NCBI RefSeq assembly: GCF_041435215.1
Contig: NZ_CP108394.1
Span: 3,100,001 to 3,164,000 of the forward strand
Origin: Streptomyces sp. NBC_01314
GTDB taxonomy: Bacteria; Actinomycetota; Actinomycetes; Streptomycetales; Streptomycetaceae
Direction of reading: 5' to 3'
DNA length: 64,000 nucleotides
Below are positions 35,221-43,971 of this stretch, one piece after another. The translations under genes were made by a program, and so were the position numbers. The notes below the pieces were generated by a model, which saw only the letters and a program-made list of their open reading frames with translations, was not told where the DNA came from and did no database searches. Within the stretch, counting starts at the first letter, position 1, and each line of letters begins with the position of its first letter.

Positions 35221-36369
35221 ATGGCCGACATCACCAGGAGGCTCGGCTGGCGGCATCTGCGTGGAGCTCCCACCGCGCACATCCGTCACCAGCGCTCCGG
35301 GCGGCTCGTGCACGACGGCCCGGGGCTGAGCTTCTGGTACCGGTCGCTGAGCGCCTCGCTCTCCGAGATCCCGGTGGACGACCGGGAGCTGGCCATGACC
35401 TTCCATGCCCGTACGTCCGACTTCCAGGACGTGGCGGTGCAGGCGACGGTGACGTATCGGGTGAGCGACCCGGCGACCGCCGCCGCCCGCCTCGACTTCT
35501 CCGTCGACCCCGACACGGGGGTCTGGCGCGGCGCTCCGCTGGAGCAGTTGTCCACGCTGCTGACGGAGACGGCCCAGCAGCACGCGCTGGACGTCCTGGC
35601 CCGTACGACGCTGGCCTCGGCCCTGGTCGACGGGGTCGCGGCGGTCCGGGAGCGGGTGGCGAGCGGGCTGGCCGCCGAGCCCCGGCTGCCGGCCACCGGC
35701 ATCGAGATCGTGGCCGTGCGCGTGGTGGCGCTGCGGCCCGAGCCCGAGGTGGAGCGGGCGCTGCGCACGCCGGCCCGGGAGCAGATCCAGCAGGAGGCGG
35801 ACAAGGCGACGTACGAGCGTCGCGCGGTGGCCGTCGAGCGGGAGCGGGTCATCGCCGAGAACGAGCTGGCCAGCCAGATCGAACTCGCCCGTCGCGAGGA
35901 GCAGTTGGTCGAGCAGCGGGGGGCGAACGCGCGGCGGGAGGCGGAGGAGAAGGCCTCGGCGGACGCGGTCCGGGCGGGCGCGGAGGCGGCCCGGACGGTA
36001 CGGCTGACCGAGGCGGAGGCCGAACGGACCGTCAGGCTCGCGGACGCGGAGGCGGCGCGGAGCGTGAAGCTCGCCGAGGCCGAGGCGGCGCGGAGCGTGA
36101 AGCTGGCCGACGCGGAGGCTGCGCGACAGGTCACGCTCTCCGAGGCGGAGGCCCGGTCGGCGCGGGTCGTGGGTGCGGCGCGGGCCGAGGCGCAGGCGGC
36201 GTGGCTGCGGGTGCACGCCGATGTGGACGCGGCGACGCTGCACGCGCTGACCGGGACGCGGCTCGCGGAGAACCTGCCGCGCATCGAGAGCGTGACGGTG
36301 TCGCCGGACGTGCTGACCGGGCTGCTCTCCAGGCTGGGCGGGGCGGGCACCGGAGGGGACTCGGCGTGA
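35221..36369 (+). CDS. SPFH/band 7 protein with long EAEAAR coiled-coil repeats
   Basis: About 382 residues from ATG 35221 behind GAGGGGG. The N-terminal SPFH domain (RELAMTFHARTSDFQDVAVQ, ATVTYRVSDPATAAARL) is of the prohibitin-like type but has no obvious transmembrane segment. Residues about 235-310 are a charged coiled coil with a repeated 10-residue unit (ADAEAARSVKL). The C-terminus (RIESVTVSPDVLTGLLSRLG) is typical of streptomycete members. It is coupled to the NAD-kinase-like gene through a GTGA overlap. The function is unknown; membrane scaffolding is the family theme. Confidence 0.8.
   Translation: MADITRRLGWRHLRGAPTAHIRHQRSGRLVHDGPGLSFWYRSLSASLSEIPVDDRELAMTFHARTSDFQDVAVQATVTYRVSDPATAAARLDFSVDPDTGVWRGAPLEQLSTLLTETAQQHALDVLARTTLASALVDGVAAVRERVASGLAAEPRLPATGIEIVAVRVVALRPEPEVERALRTPAREQIQQEADKATYERRAVAVERERVIAENELASQIELARREEQLVEQRGANARREAEEKASADAVRAGAEAARTVRLTEAEAERTVRLADAEAARSVKLAEAEAARSVKLADAEAARQVTLSEAEARSARVVGAARAEAQAAWLRVHADVDAATLHALTGTRLAENLPRIESVTVSPDVLTGLLSRLGGAGTGGDSA
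35980..36150 (+). repeat. 30-bp tandem repeats encoding EAEAARSVKLAD units
   Basis: Near-identical 30-bp units (CGGAGCGTGAAGCTCGCCGA and variants) recur at least four times in frame in the coiled-coil part of the SPFH gene. One pair at 36055-36085 and 36085-36115 is almost identical. Confidence 0.7.
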
Positions 36370-37265
36370 GTCTCGCGCCGCGGGTGGTGCTGGTCCATCG
36401 CACCACCGAGTACGAGGAGTTGGTGGCCCGGCACGGTACGCACGGTCAGGCCGCCTTCTTCCTGCGGTCCAGGGGGCGGGACATCGAGGACGTGGCCGAG
36501 CGGCACCGGCGGGAGCGCGGGGCACTGGCCGAGGTCACGTCCTCGGTGCCGCTGACCTGGCGTCAGGCACGGGTCGAGCGGGGCGACCTGGACCGGTTCC
36601 TGTTCGCCCCCGAGGACGTCGTGGTCGTCGTCGGGCAGGACGGGCTGGTGGCCAACGCCGCGAAGTACCTCGCGGGGCAGCCGGTGGTCGGGATCAACCC
36701 CGATCCCCGTCGCAATCCGGGGGTACTGGTGCGCCACCGCCCCGACCAGGCGGGCAAGTTGCTGACCGCCTCACTGCAACAGGGCGCCCCGGTCGATGAG
36801 TTGACCATGGTCGAGGCCGTCGCCGACGACACGCAGCGGCTGGTGGCGCTCAACGAGATCTACCTCGGGGCTGCGGGGCACCAGACCGCCCGGTACCGCC
36901 TGGGGCTCGACGGCGACAGGGGTGCCGTCGAGCCCCAGGCCTCGTCCGGGGTGCTCGTGGGGACCGGGACCGGGGCGAGCGGATGGATCCGCTCGGTGTG
37001 GCAGGAACGGGCGAGTGGGCTGGCGTTGCCCGGCCCGGACGAGGCCCGGCTGCTGTGGTTCGTGCGGGAGGCGTGGCCGTCGCCGGCCACGGGGACGTCG
37101 CTGGTGGCGGGGGCGCTCGCGGAGGGCGGGCGGCTTTCGCTCACTGTCGAGTCGGACCGGCTCATCGTCTTCGGGGACGGGATGGACGGGGACGCGCTGG
37201 AGCTGACGTGGGGGCAGACGGTGCGGGTGGGGGTGGCGGGGGTTCGCTTGCGGTTGGTGGGCTGA
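36366..37265 (+). CDS. NAD kinase-like protein
   Basis: About 299 residues from GTG 36366 inside the SPFH stop. VVVVVGQDGLVANAAKYL replaces the usual GGDGT motif, followed by the VVGINPDPRRNPG loop and STGTGASGW-like LVGTGTGASGWIRSVW. These are features of the ATP-NAD kinase superfamily. The altered GGDGT (GQDGL) makes true NAD kinase activity uncertain; a diacylglycerol-kinase-like or regulatory nucleotide-binding role is possible. Fusion-like coupling to an SPFH protein is seen in other streptomycetes and suggests a joint function. Confidence 0.75.
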   Translation: MSLAPRVVLVHRTTEYEELVARHGTHGQAAFFLRSRGRDIEDVAERHRRERGALAEVTSSVPLTWRQARVERGDLDRFLFAPEDVVVVVGQDGLVANAAKYLAGQPVVGINPDPRRNPGVLVRHRPDQAGKLLTASLQQGAPVDELTMVEAVADDTQRLVALNEIYLGAAGHQTARYRLGLDGDRGAVEPQASSGVLVGTGTGASGWIRSVWQERASGLALPGPDEARLLWFVREAWPSPATGTSLVAGALAEGGRLSLTVESDRLIVFGDGMDGDALELTWGQTVRVGVAGVRLRLVG

Positions 37266-37273
37266 CGCGTGGG

Positions 37274-37408
37274 TCGCCCCCGCCGCCCCTACCCGTCCCT
37301 CCCCCACTCTCGGCTGCGGGTGAGTGGGGGCTTGTCGCGCAGTTCCCCGCGCCCCTTGAAAGCTCCGGACGCGGCCCATGTCTTTGAGGGGCGCGGGGAA
37401 CTGCGCGA
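37274..37408. repeat. Dispersed GC-rich element with a 22-bp inverted repeat
   Basis: It begins TCGCCCCCGCCGCCCCTACC (37274) and continues with GGCTGCGGGT and GGGGGCTTGTCGCGC. It ends in a perfect 22-bp inverted repeat, 37335-37356 against 37387-37408, with core GTTCCCCGCGCCCCT/AGGGGCGCGGGGAAC. Related copies are at 45390-45570, with partial ones at 30999 and 51216. Lying between converging genes, it would also act as a bidirectional terminator. Confidence 0.85.
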
Positions 37409-37459
37409 GCAACCACACACAACCCGCACCCGCCCACAAACCCCCGCTGCCCCAAGCCG

Positions 37460-39295
37460 CTACTCGGCCCCGTCGGCAAACGTGGGCGCCGCCGCGGCGC
37501 CCTTGCGGCGCTTGCGGTGGGTGTAGGCGACCACCGCCTCCCACAGGTCCCGGCGGTCCACGTCCGGCCAGGGCTGGTCGGTGAAGTGGAGTTCGGCGTA
37601 GTGGGCGTGCCAGGGGAGGAAGTTGGAGGTACGGATCTCGCCGCTGGTGCGCCACAGGAGGTCGACGTCGGGCATGGCGTGGTGCGGCAGATGGGCGGCG
37701 AAGAGCTGCTCGGAGATCCGGGCCGGGTCGACCTCGCCGGCCAGCGCGGCGCGGGCCAGCGCCGCGCCCGCGCGGGTGAGTTCGGCGCGGCCGCCGTAGT
37801 TGACGCAGACGTTGAAGGTGAGGCCGGTGCGGTTGCGGGTGGCGTGCTCCTGGGCGCGCAGGACCTCCACCACGTCGTCAGGGAGGCCGTCGGGGGACCC
37901 CACCCAGCGCAGGCGTACGTCGTGGTCGAGGAGTTCGCCGTCGAGGAGCTCGGAACGCATGATCGCGAAGAGTTTGGAGACCTCGTCGGGCGACCGCTTC
38001 CAGTTCTCCGTGGAGAAGGCGTACACGGTCAGATGGGCGAGGCCGATCTCCAGGGCACCCTGGACGACGTCCCGGAGGGCGACGGCTCCGGCCCGATGGC
38101 CCTCGTCGCGGGGCAGCCCGAGCCCGGTGGCCCAGCGGCCGTTGCCGTCCATGACGATCGCCACGTGCTGCGGGAGATGGGCCTCGGTTATGGCCGGCGG
38201 GCGGGCTCCGTCGCGGTGCGGGCGCGGCGGCAGCGGCGGTTCGGCGATCCGTGTGGTGTGCTGCTCGGGGCCGGTGAGGAGGGCCGACGCCGCCTCCCCG
38301 TCCGTGGTGCCGGCGGCGGACGACGTCCTCGCCGGAGCGTCCTCCCGGCCGGGCGGCAGCGTCAGCCGCCACACCACGGCGGCCCGTGCCCGGGCCGGGC
38401 CGAGGATCCGCCACTCGGTGTGCCGGGGGACGCGTACCGGTCGGTGCAGGACGGCCGAGCCGGCCCGGACGATCGCGTCCAGCTCCGCGCCGAACAGTTC
38501 GACGGCGCTGTCGAGGACGATCGACGGGCCCAGCGGCAGTGTGTGCCGCAGCGCCCGGCGGGAGGCCTCCAGCCATTCCCGGGCCTGGCCGGCCAGGTGC
38601 TCGACCAGCTGCCGGACCGCGGGGGTCCACTCGCGGGAGATCAGCTCGGCCGGGGTGACGTGGAAGCGGTCGAGGACCTCGGCGGGGAACCACACGTGCC
38701 CGCCGTCGAGGTCCTCGGGAAGATCGCGGAGCATGTCGGTGAGGAACAGGCCGTCCACGAAACGGGTGAAGCCCGGGAGGTCGCGGAGCCGCACGGGTAC
38801 GGGCAGTCCGGACCGGACCAGCATCCGCATCAGCTGCTCGGGCCAGCTGACGTTCTGGGCGTGGGCGCGCTCACGCCACTCCTGCCAGGTCGCGACACCC
38901 TCACGGCCCTCGTCGCCCTGCACCGCGTCCAGGGCGCCCAGCAGATCGCCGAGGTCGAGCCCCCAGTGCCACACCGCGTCGGTCAGCGCCCGCCGGACCG
39001 GGTCGTCGCTGGTGCCGCTCGACAGGTCGGCCTCCAGCGCGGCCCGCCACTCCTGGAGCCGCCGGGCGCGCTCCTGCGGGGTGCCCTCGGTGGAGTCGAC
39101 CAGGTCGTCGGCGGAGGCGAGGGCGGCGTACAGCGCCCAGCACGCGGGGCGTACCGCCGGGGGCATGAGCTGCATCAGGGCGTACTCGGTGGGCCGCGTC
39201 GTGCGGACCAGGCGGCGGCACTCGTCGTACGCGGCGTCGAGTGCCGATCGCTCTCGCCCGGACCGTGTTACGGACCGCGTGGTGGTGCGACGCAT
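37460..39295 (-). CDS. Fusion of a phytoene/squalene-synthase-like domain and a cis-prenyltransferase
   Basis: About 611 residues. Residues 1-310 resemble trans-isoprenoid head-to-head synthases: first Asp-rich motif DDLVD at 63-67 and second DMLRDLPED at 187-195 followed by GGHVWFP. Residues 370-611 are an undecaprenyl-diphosphate-synthase-type domain: HVAIVMDGNGRWATG, YAFSTENWKRSPDEV, TFNVCVNYGGRAEL and LLWRTSGEIRTSNFLPW. All catalytic positions of the second domain look intact. A single protein could therefore make a cis-prenyl diphosphate and use it at once. Separate single-domain versions are the norm. ATG 39295 is chosen over upstream codons because family similarity begins there. Confidence 0.85.
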   Translation of the reverse strand: MRRTTTRSVTRSGRERSALDAAYDECRRLVRTTRPTEYALMQLMPPAVRPACWALYAALASADDLVDSTEGTPQERARRLQEWRAALEADLSSGTSDDPVRRALTDAVWHWGLDLGDLLGALDAVQGDEGREGVATWQEWRERAHAQNVSWPEQLMRMLVRSGLPVPVRLRDLPGFTRFVDGLFLTDMLRDLPEDLDGGHVWFPAEVLDRFHVTPAELISREWTPAVRQLVEHLAGQAREWLEASRRALRHTLPLGPSIVLDSAVELFGAELDAIVRAGSAVLHRPVRVPRHTEWRILGPARARAAVVWRLTLPPGREDAPARTSSAAGTTDGEAASALLTGPEQHTTRIAEPPLPPRPHRDGARPPAITEAHLPQHVAIVMDGNGRWATGLGLPRDEGHRAGAVALRDVVQGALEIGLAHLTVYAFSTENWKRSPDEVSKLFAIMRSELLDGELLDHDVRLRWVGSPDGLPDDVVEVLRAQEHATRNRTGLTFNVCVNYGGRAELTRAGAALARAALAGEVDPARISEQLFAAHLPHHAMPDVDLLWRTSGEIRTSNFLPWHAHYAELHFTDQPWPDVDRRDLWEAVVAYTHRKRRKGAAAAPTFADGAE

Positions 39296-39545
39296 GGGAA
39301 ACCCCACATACCTTCGAATGGGACCGATGGGACCGACTCGGGTGACAGCGATCGCCTGCGACTGGCTGCGATCACTGTCACCCGAGCACTGCCGGAACCG
39401 CTGGAACCATTCGAACACAGCGCACGGCCACGCCCGGCTGCGACATTATCAGCCGCATTGTCGCCTCCCGGGAGCGGGTCCGCCCGCCGAGGACGCGGGG
39501 GGTGTCACGTCTCGGACGGGGGCCGTGCATCACCGACGGGGGTGG

Positions 39546-42134
39546 TCACAGACGGGGGTCTACCGGCTCCGACTCCAGGGCCAGTACCCCGAACACCGCC
39601 TCGTGCACCCGCCACAGCGGCTCCCCCTCGGCGAGCCGGTCCAGGGCCTCCAGACCCAGGGCGTACTCGCGGAGGGCGAGGGACCGCTTGTGGTTGAGGA
39701 ACCTGCCGCGCAGCCGGTCGAGGTTCTCGGGTCGGGTGTACTCCGGCCCGTAGATGATCCGCAGGTACTCACGGCCCCGGCACTTGATGCCCGGCTGAAC
39801 CAGCCTTCCCTTGTCGCTCCTTACCACGGCCTCGACCGGTTTGACGACCATGCCCTCGCCGCCGCGGCCGGTCATCTCCAGCCACCAGTCGATCCCGGCC
39901 CGCACCGAGGCCTCGTCACCGGTGTCGACGAAGAGGCGTCGGGTGGTCTGCAGCAGGCCGCTGACGTCGAACTCGACGAGCCGGTCGATGAGGGCCAACT
40001 GCTCGTCGTGCGGCAGGGCGGCGAGGCTGCGGTCCTGGACGGCGAGGATCTGGAAGGGGGCGAGCCGGACGCCGTCCAGACCCTCGGTCGGCCAGCAGTA
40101 GCGCCGGTAGGCGTCGGTGAACGCCGCCGCGTCGGCGGCCCGCTCACGCTGCTTGCCCAGCAGCTCGCTCACGTCCACGCCCCGTGCCACCGCGCCCTCC
40201 AGGGCGGCCAGCGCACCCGGGAACACCGCGCCGGACGCGGCCCCGACGGCCGCGTACTGGGTGCGCAGCAGCCCGGACGCCTTCAGCGACCACGGCATCA
40301 GTTCGGCGTCCAGCAGTACCCAGTCGGTCTCCAGTTCGTCCCACAGGCCGGCCGCCGTCATGGCCTCGCGGACCCGGCCGAGGACCAGCTCGGTGCGTGC
40401 CTCGTCATTGAAGAAGGGGCGGCCGGTACGCGTGTAGAGAGAGCCGGTGGGGCCTCCCCCGCTCTCGGCCGCGCTCGAACGGGAGGTTCCCCCCGTGCCG
40501 AAGCGCTCGCGGGCGGCGTCCGCGTCACGGCAGACCAGGGCGACCGCGCGCGAACCCATGTGCTTCTCCTCGCACACGACCCGCGCGACCCCGTCCTCCT
40601 TGTACTGCGCGAACGCCTCGGCCGGGTGCTCCAGATAGCCCTCGATGTGCGAGGTGGCCGTCGGGGCCATGGTCGGCGGCAGGTACGGCAGCAGACGCGG
40701 GTCGACCGCGAAGCGGCTCATGACCTCCAGGGCCGCGGCCGCGTTCTCCTCGCGGACCGACACCCGGCCCGCGTGGCGGGTCTCGACGACCCGGCGGCCG
40801 TGCACGTCCGCCAGGTCCAGCGGCCGTCCTTCGTGCCCGCCGGGGGCCTCCGTGGCCAGCGGCCTCGCCGGCTCGTACCAGACCCGCTCCGCGGGTACCT
40901 CGACCAGTTCGCGCTCCGGCCAGCGCAGCGCGGTGAGCTTGCCGCCGAAGACGGCGCCCGTGTCGAGGCAGATGGTGTTGTTCAGCCAGGTGGCCGTGGG
41001 CACCGGGGTGTGGCCGTAGACCACGGCCGCCCGGCCCCGGTAGTCCTCCGCCCACGGGTAGCGCACCGGCAGCCCGAACTCGTCGGTCTCGCCGGTGGTG
41101 TCGCCGTACAGCGCGTGGCTGCGCACCCGGCCGGAGGTCCGGCCGTGGTACTTCTCCGGCAGGCCGGCGTGACAGACGACCAGTCGGCCGCCGTCGAGGA
41201 CGTAGTGGCTGACGAGCCCGTCGATGAACTCCCGTACCTGCTTCTTGAACTCCTCGCTCTCGCCCTCCATCTGCTCGATGGTCTCGGGGAGTCCGTGGGT
41301 GTGCTGCACATTGCGGCCCTTGAGGTAACGGCCGTACTTGTTCTCGTGGTTGCCCGGCACACAGAGCGCGTCGCCCGAACCGACCATCGACATCACGCGG
41401 CGCAGCACGCCCGGACTGTCCGGGCCCCGGTCGACCAGGTCGCCGACGAAGACGGCCGTACGGCCCTCCGGGTGCACGCCGTCGACATAGCCCAACTTGC
41501 CCAGCAGTGCCTCCAGTTCGCTCGCGCAGCCGTGGATGTCGCCGACGATGTCGAAGGGGCCGGTGAGGTGGGTGAGGTCGTTGAAGCGCTTCTCGGTGAC
41601 GATCGTGGCGTTCTCGGCGTCCTCCACGCCTCGCAGGACGTGCACCTTGCGGAAGCCCTCGCGCTCCAGGTGCCGCAGGGAGCGCCGGAGTTCGCGGGTG
41701 TGACGCTGGATCACGCGGCGCGGCATGTCGGCGCGGTCGGTGCGGGACGCGTTGCGTTCGGCGCACACCTCCTCCGGCACGTCGAGCACGATGGCGATCG
41801 GCAGCACGTCGTGCTGCCGGGCCAGCTCGATCAGCTGCTTGCGGGACTCCTGCTGCACGCTGGTCGCGTCGACGACCGTACGGCGGCCGGCCGCGAGGCG
41901 CTTGCCCGCGATGTAGTGCAGGACGTCGAAGGCGTCCTTCGTCGCGCCCTGGTCGTTCTCGTCGTCGGAGACGAGGCCCCGGCAGAAGTCGGACGAGATG
42001 ATCTCGGTGGGCTTGAAGTGCCGTCGGGCGAACGTCGACTTGCCCGAGCCGGACGCGCCGATCAGCACCACGAGAGAAAGGTCGGTGACGGGCAGGACGC
42101 GCCCCCGAGGGGTCTGCCGGGTGGTCTCGCTCAT
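39546..42134 (-). CDS. pnkp: Bacterial polynucleotide kinase-phosphatase-ligase (RNA repair)
   Basis: About 862 residues in three domains. The 5' kinase has Walker A GASGSGKST at about 26-34. The metallophosphoesterase starts at about 185 (FDIVGDIHGCASELEALLG, GDLVDRGPDSPG, VPGNHENK, YGHTPV). The C-terminal ligase-type nucleotidyltransferase contains YKEDGVARVV and CEEKHMGSRAVALV. The enzyme heals and seals RNA breaks left by ribotoxins. ATG overlaps the hen1 stop (ATGA), and Hen1 is its known partner. An insert of about 17 residues (FGTGGTSRSSAAESGGG) is encoded by a repeat element. Confidence 0.95.
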   Translation of the reverse strand: MSETTRQTPRGRVLPVTDLSLVVLIGASGSGKSTFARRHFKPTEIISSDFCRGLVSDDENDQGATKDAFDVLHYIAGKRLAAGRRTVVDATSVQQESRKQLIELARQHDVLPIAIVLDVPEEVCAERNASRTDRADMPRRVIQRHTRELRRSLRHLEREGFRKVHVLRGVEDAENATIVTEKRFNDLTHLTGPFDIVGDIHGCASELEALLGKLGYVDGVHPEGRTAVFVGDLVDRGPDSPGVLRRVMSMVGSGDALCVPGNHENKYGRYLKGRNVQHTHGLPETIEQMEGESEEFKKQVREFIDGLVSHYVLDGGRLVVCHAGLPEKYHGRTSGRVRSHALYGDTTGETDEFGLPVRYPWAEDYRGRAAVVYGHTPVPTATWLNNTICLDTGAVFGGKLTALRWPERELVEVPAERVWYEPARPLATEAPGGHEGRPLDLADVHGRRVVETRHAGRVSVREENAAAALEVMSRFAVDPRLLPYLPPTMAPTATSHIEGYLEHPAEAFAQYKEDGVARVVCEEKHMGSRAVALVCRDADAARERFGTGGTSRSSAAESGGGPTGSLYTRTGRPFFNDEARTELVLGRVREAMTAAGLWDELETDWVLLDAELMPWSLKASGLLRTQYAAVGAASGAVFPGALAALEGAVARGVDVSELLGKQRERAADAAAFTDAYRRYCWPTEGLDGVRLAPFQILAVQDRSLAALPHDEQLALIDRLVEFDVSGLLQTTRRLFVDTGDEASVRAGIDWWLEMTGRGGEGMVVKPVEAVVRSDKGRLVQPGIKCRGREYLRIIYGPEYTRPENLDRLRGRFLNHKRSLALREYALGLEALDRLAEGEPLWRVHEAVFGVLALESEPVDPRL
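40446..40497 (-). repeat. GC-rich inverted-repeat element inserted in frame in pnkp
   Basis: The bases between 40446 and 40497 contain GGTGGGGCCTCCCCC and GGGAGGTTCCCCCC flanking GCTCTCGGCCGCGCTCG. This is the type of palindromic repeat usually found between streptomycete genes. Here its translation, TSRSSAAESGGG, interrupts the junction that normally joins the ERFG segment to LYTRTGRPFF. Confidence 0.6.
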
Positions 42135-43621
42135 GCTGCCTTCGCCTCCTTCTCGTTGGTGTCCTGGGTGTCGCGCTGCTTGAACACGGCCATCTGGGTG
42201 GGCGGTCCCACCTCCGGGTCGTCCGGCCCGACGGGCACGAACCCGACCTCGTAGCCGTGCCGTTCGGCCACGGTGGTCGCCCAGGTACGGAACTCCTCCC
42301 GCGTCCACTCGAAACGGTGGTCGCCGTGGCGGACATGGCCGGCGGGGAGGCTCTCCCAGCGGACGTTGTACTCCACGTTCGGGGTGGTCACGAGGACGGT
42401 CCTCGGGCGGGCCGAGCCGAACACCGCGTACTCCAGGGCGGGCAGCCGGGGCAGGTCGAGGTGCTCGATGACCTCGCAGAGCACGGCGGCGTCGTACCCC
42501 TTGAGCCGCTTGTCGGTGTAGGCGAGGGAGCTCTGGAAGAGCTGGACACGGGAGGCCTGGCGCTCGCCCATGCGGTCGAGCTTGAGGCGGCGGGAGGCGA
42601 TGGTGAGCGCGCGCATCGACACGTCCGTACCGACGATCTCGGTGAAGCGGACGTCCTTGAGCAGGGCCTGCACCAACTGGCCCTGGCCACACCCGAGGTC
42701 GAGGACCCGCGCGGCACCCGACTCCCTGAGCGCGGCGATGATCGCGTCCCGGCGCCGCACAGCGAGCGGCGTCGACTTCTCCTCGCCCTCGGCCTCGCCG
42801 TCCGCGGCCTCCTCGACGGCGTTGTCGATCGCCTCGACCTCACTGTCGTCGGCCTCGGCCAGCCGTACGAGTTCCAGGCGCTCCATGGCCTGCCGGGTCA
42901 GCGACCAGCGGCGGGAGAGATAACGGCTGGTGATCAGCTTGTGCTCCGGGTGGGCCGGGAGCCACCCCTCGCCCGCGCGCAGCAGCTTGTCGACCTCGTC
43001 GGAGGACACCCAGTAGTGCTTGGTGTCGTCGAGGACCGGCAGCAGGACGTACAGGTGGCGCAGCGCCTCGGCCAGGGTCAGCGACTCCGACTCCAGGACG
43101 AGCCGTACGTAACGGGAGGCGCCCCATTCCGGGAACTCGGTGTCCAGCGCCACGGCCTCGACCGTGACCGTCCAGCCGAGCGGCTCGAACAGCTTGACGA
43201 CGAGGTCCGGGCCGCCGCGCGCGGGCAGCGCCGGTATCTCGACGCGCAGCGGGCGGGCCTGCTCGGGGAGTTCGGGCCGGGCCTTGCACTGGCCGCGCAC
43301 GGCGCTGGAGAAGACGTCGTTCAGCGCGACGGCGAGCAGGGAGGAGGCCGCGTACGGGCGGTCGTTGACGTACTGGGCGAGCGCCGCGTCCGGTGCCCCG
43401 CCGCGCCCCTTGCCCTTGCCGCGCCGGACCAGCGCCACCGCGTCCACCTCCAGCAACAGCGCGGCCGTGCACCGCTCGACATCCGCCTCGGGGTAGAGGA
43501 CGTGCGCCTTGCCGTAGGAGGTGGAGAACGCCTGCGATTTGTCGGGATGCTTGTGCAGCAGGAAGCCGAGATCGGTCGCGGGGCGCTCTGGGGTGCCGGT
43601 GGTACTGATCGTCAGAAACAC
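42131..43621 (-). CDS. hen1: RNA 3'-terminal ribose 2'-O-methyltransferase Hen1
   Basis: About 496 residues from GTG 43621. The N-terminal half (YPEADVERCTAALLLEVD, SSLLAVALNDVFSSAVRG) is the domain that contacts Pnkp. The C-terminal half is a SAM methyltransferase (VLDLGCGQGQLVQALLKD) with the Mn-binding Hen1 signature EVIEHLDLPRLPALE and the RHGDHRFEWTREEF loop. It 2'-O-methylates the 3' end at a broken RNA before Pnkp ligates, so the repaired RNA resists re-cleavage. The hen1-pnkp order and ATGA overlap match other actinobacterial RNA repair operons. Confidence 0.95.
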   Translation of the reverse strand: MFLTISTTGTPERPATDLGFLLHKHPDKSQAFSTSYGKAHVLYPEADVERCTAALLLEVDAVALVRRGKGKGRGGAPDAALAQYVNDRPYAASSLLAVALNDVFSSAVRGQCKARPELPEQARPLRVEIPALPARGGPDLVVKLFEPLGWTVTVEAVALDTEFPEWGASRYVRLVLESESLTLAEALRHLYVLLPVLDDTKHYWVSSDEVDKLLRAGEGWLPAHPEHKLITSRYLSRRWSLTRQAMERLELVRLAEADDSEVEAIDNAVEEAADGEAEGEEKSTPLAVRRRDAIIAALRESGAARVLDLGCGQGQLVQALLKDVRFTEIVGTDVSMRALTIASRRLKLDRMGERQASRVQLFQSSLAYTDKRLKGYDAAVLCEVIEHLDLPRLPALEYAVFGSARPRTVLVTTPNVEYNVRWESLPAGHVRHGDHRFEWTREEFRTWATTVAERHGYEVGFVPVGPDDPEVGPPTQMAVFKQRDTQDTNEKEAKAA

Positions 43622-43971
43622 GGTGGGGTTGCCTCGTGGTGGGTGGCTGGGGTGGGTGAGTGAGTTCGAGGAAAAGGCGTCTGAACTGCGGATACCTGCG
43701 CATCGTCCCGTTTCGGCGCGCGCCCCAAACGTACAGGGAACGCTCAGACCGCACTCGGCCTTTTCCCGCACACCAGCGCGTGCGTCCGACTGCCCCGAAA
43801 CCCGTCCCGACTCCCCCTCACACCACCGTGGGGCCACCCGCACAACTGCGTCGGGCCACCCTCACAGCACCGTCACCGCTGTGCTGGTGCGGGCGGCTCG
43901 CCGTCGGGGCCAGGACACTGTTCGGCACAGCCCCGCGCCCCTTGCGGAGCGCGGGGTCGCGGGCCCCGCCG
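43622..43971. terminator. Gap upstream of hen1 with a hairpin at 43931-43956
   Basis: About 350 bases without a gene. CCCCGCG (43931-43937) and CGCGGGG (43950-43956) form a stem 15 bases past the LLM oxidoreductase stop and probably terminate that transcript. The rest holds the hen1 promoter region, in which I see no clear -35/-10 pair. Confidence 0.55.

Noticed and set aside
37800..42254. Plus-strand frame of nearly 1500 codons opposite the prenyltransferase fusion and pnkp
   Set aside because: Spans two genes and an intergenic gap on the opposite strand; low-complexity Arg/Ser-rich translation.
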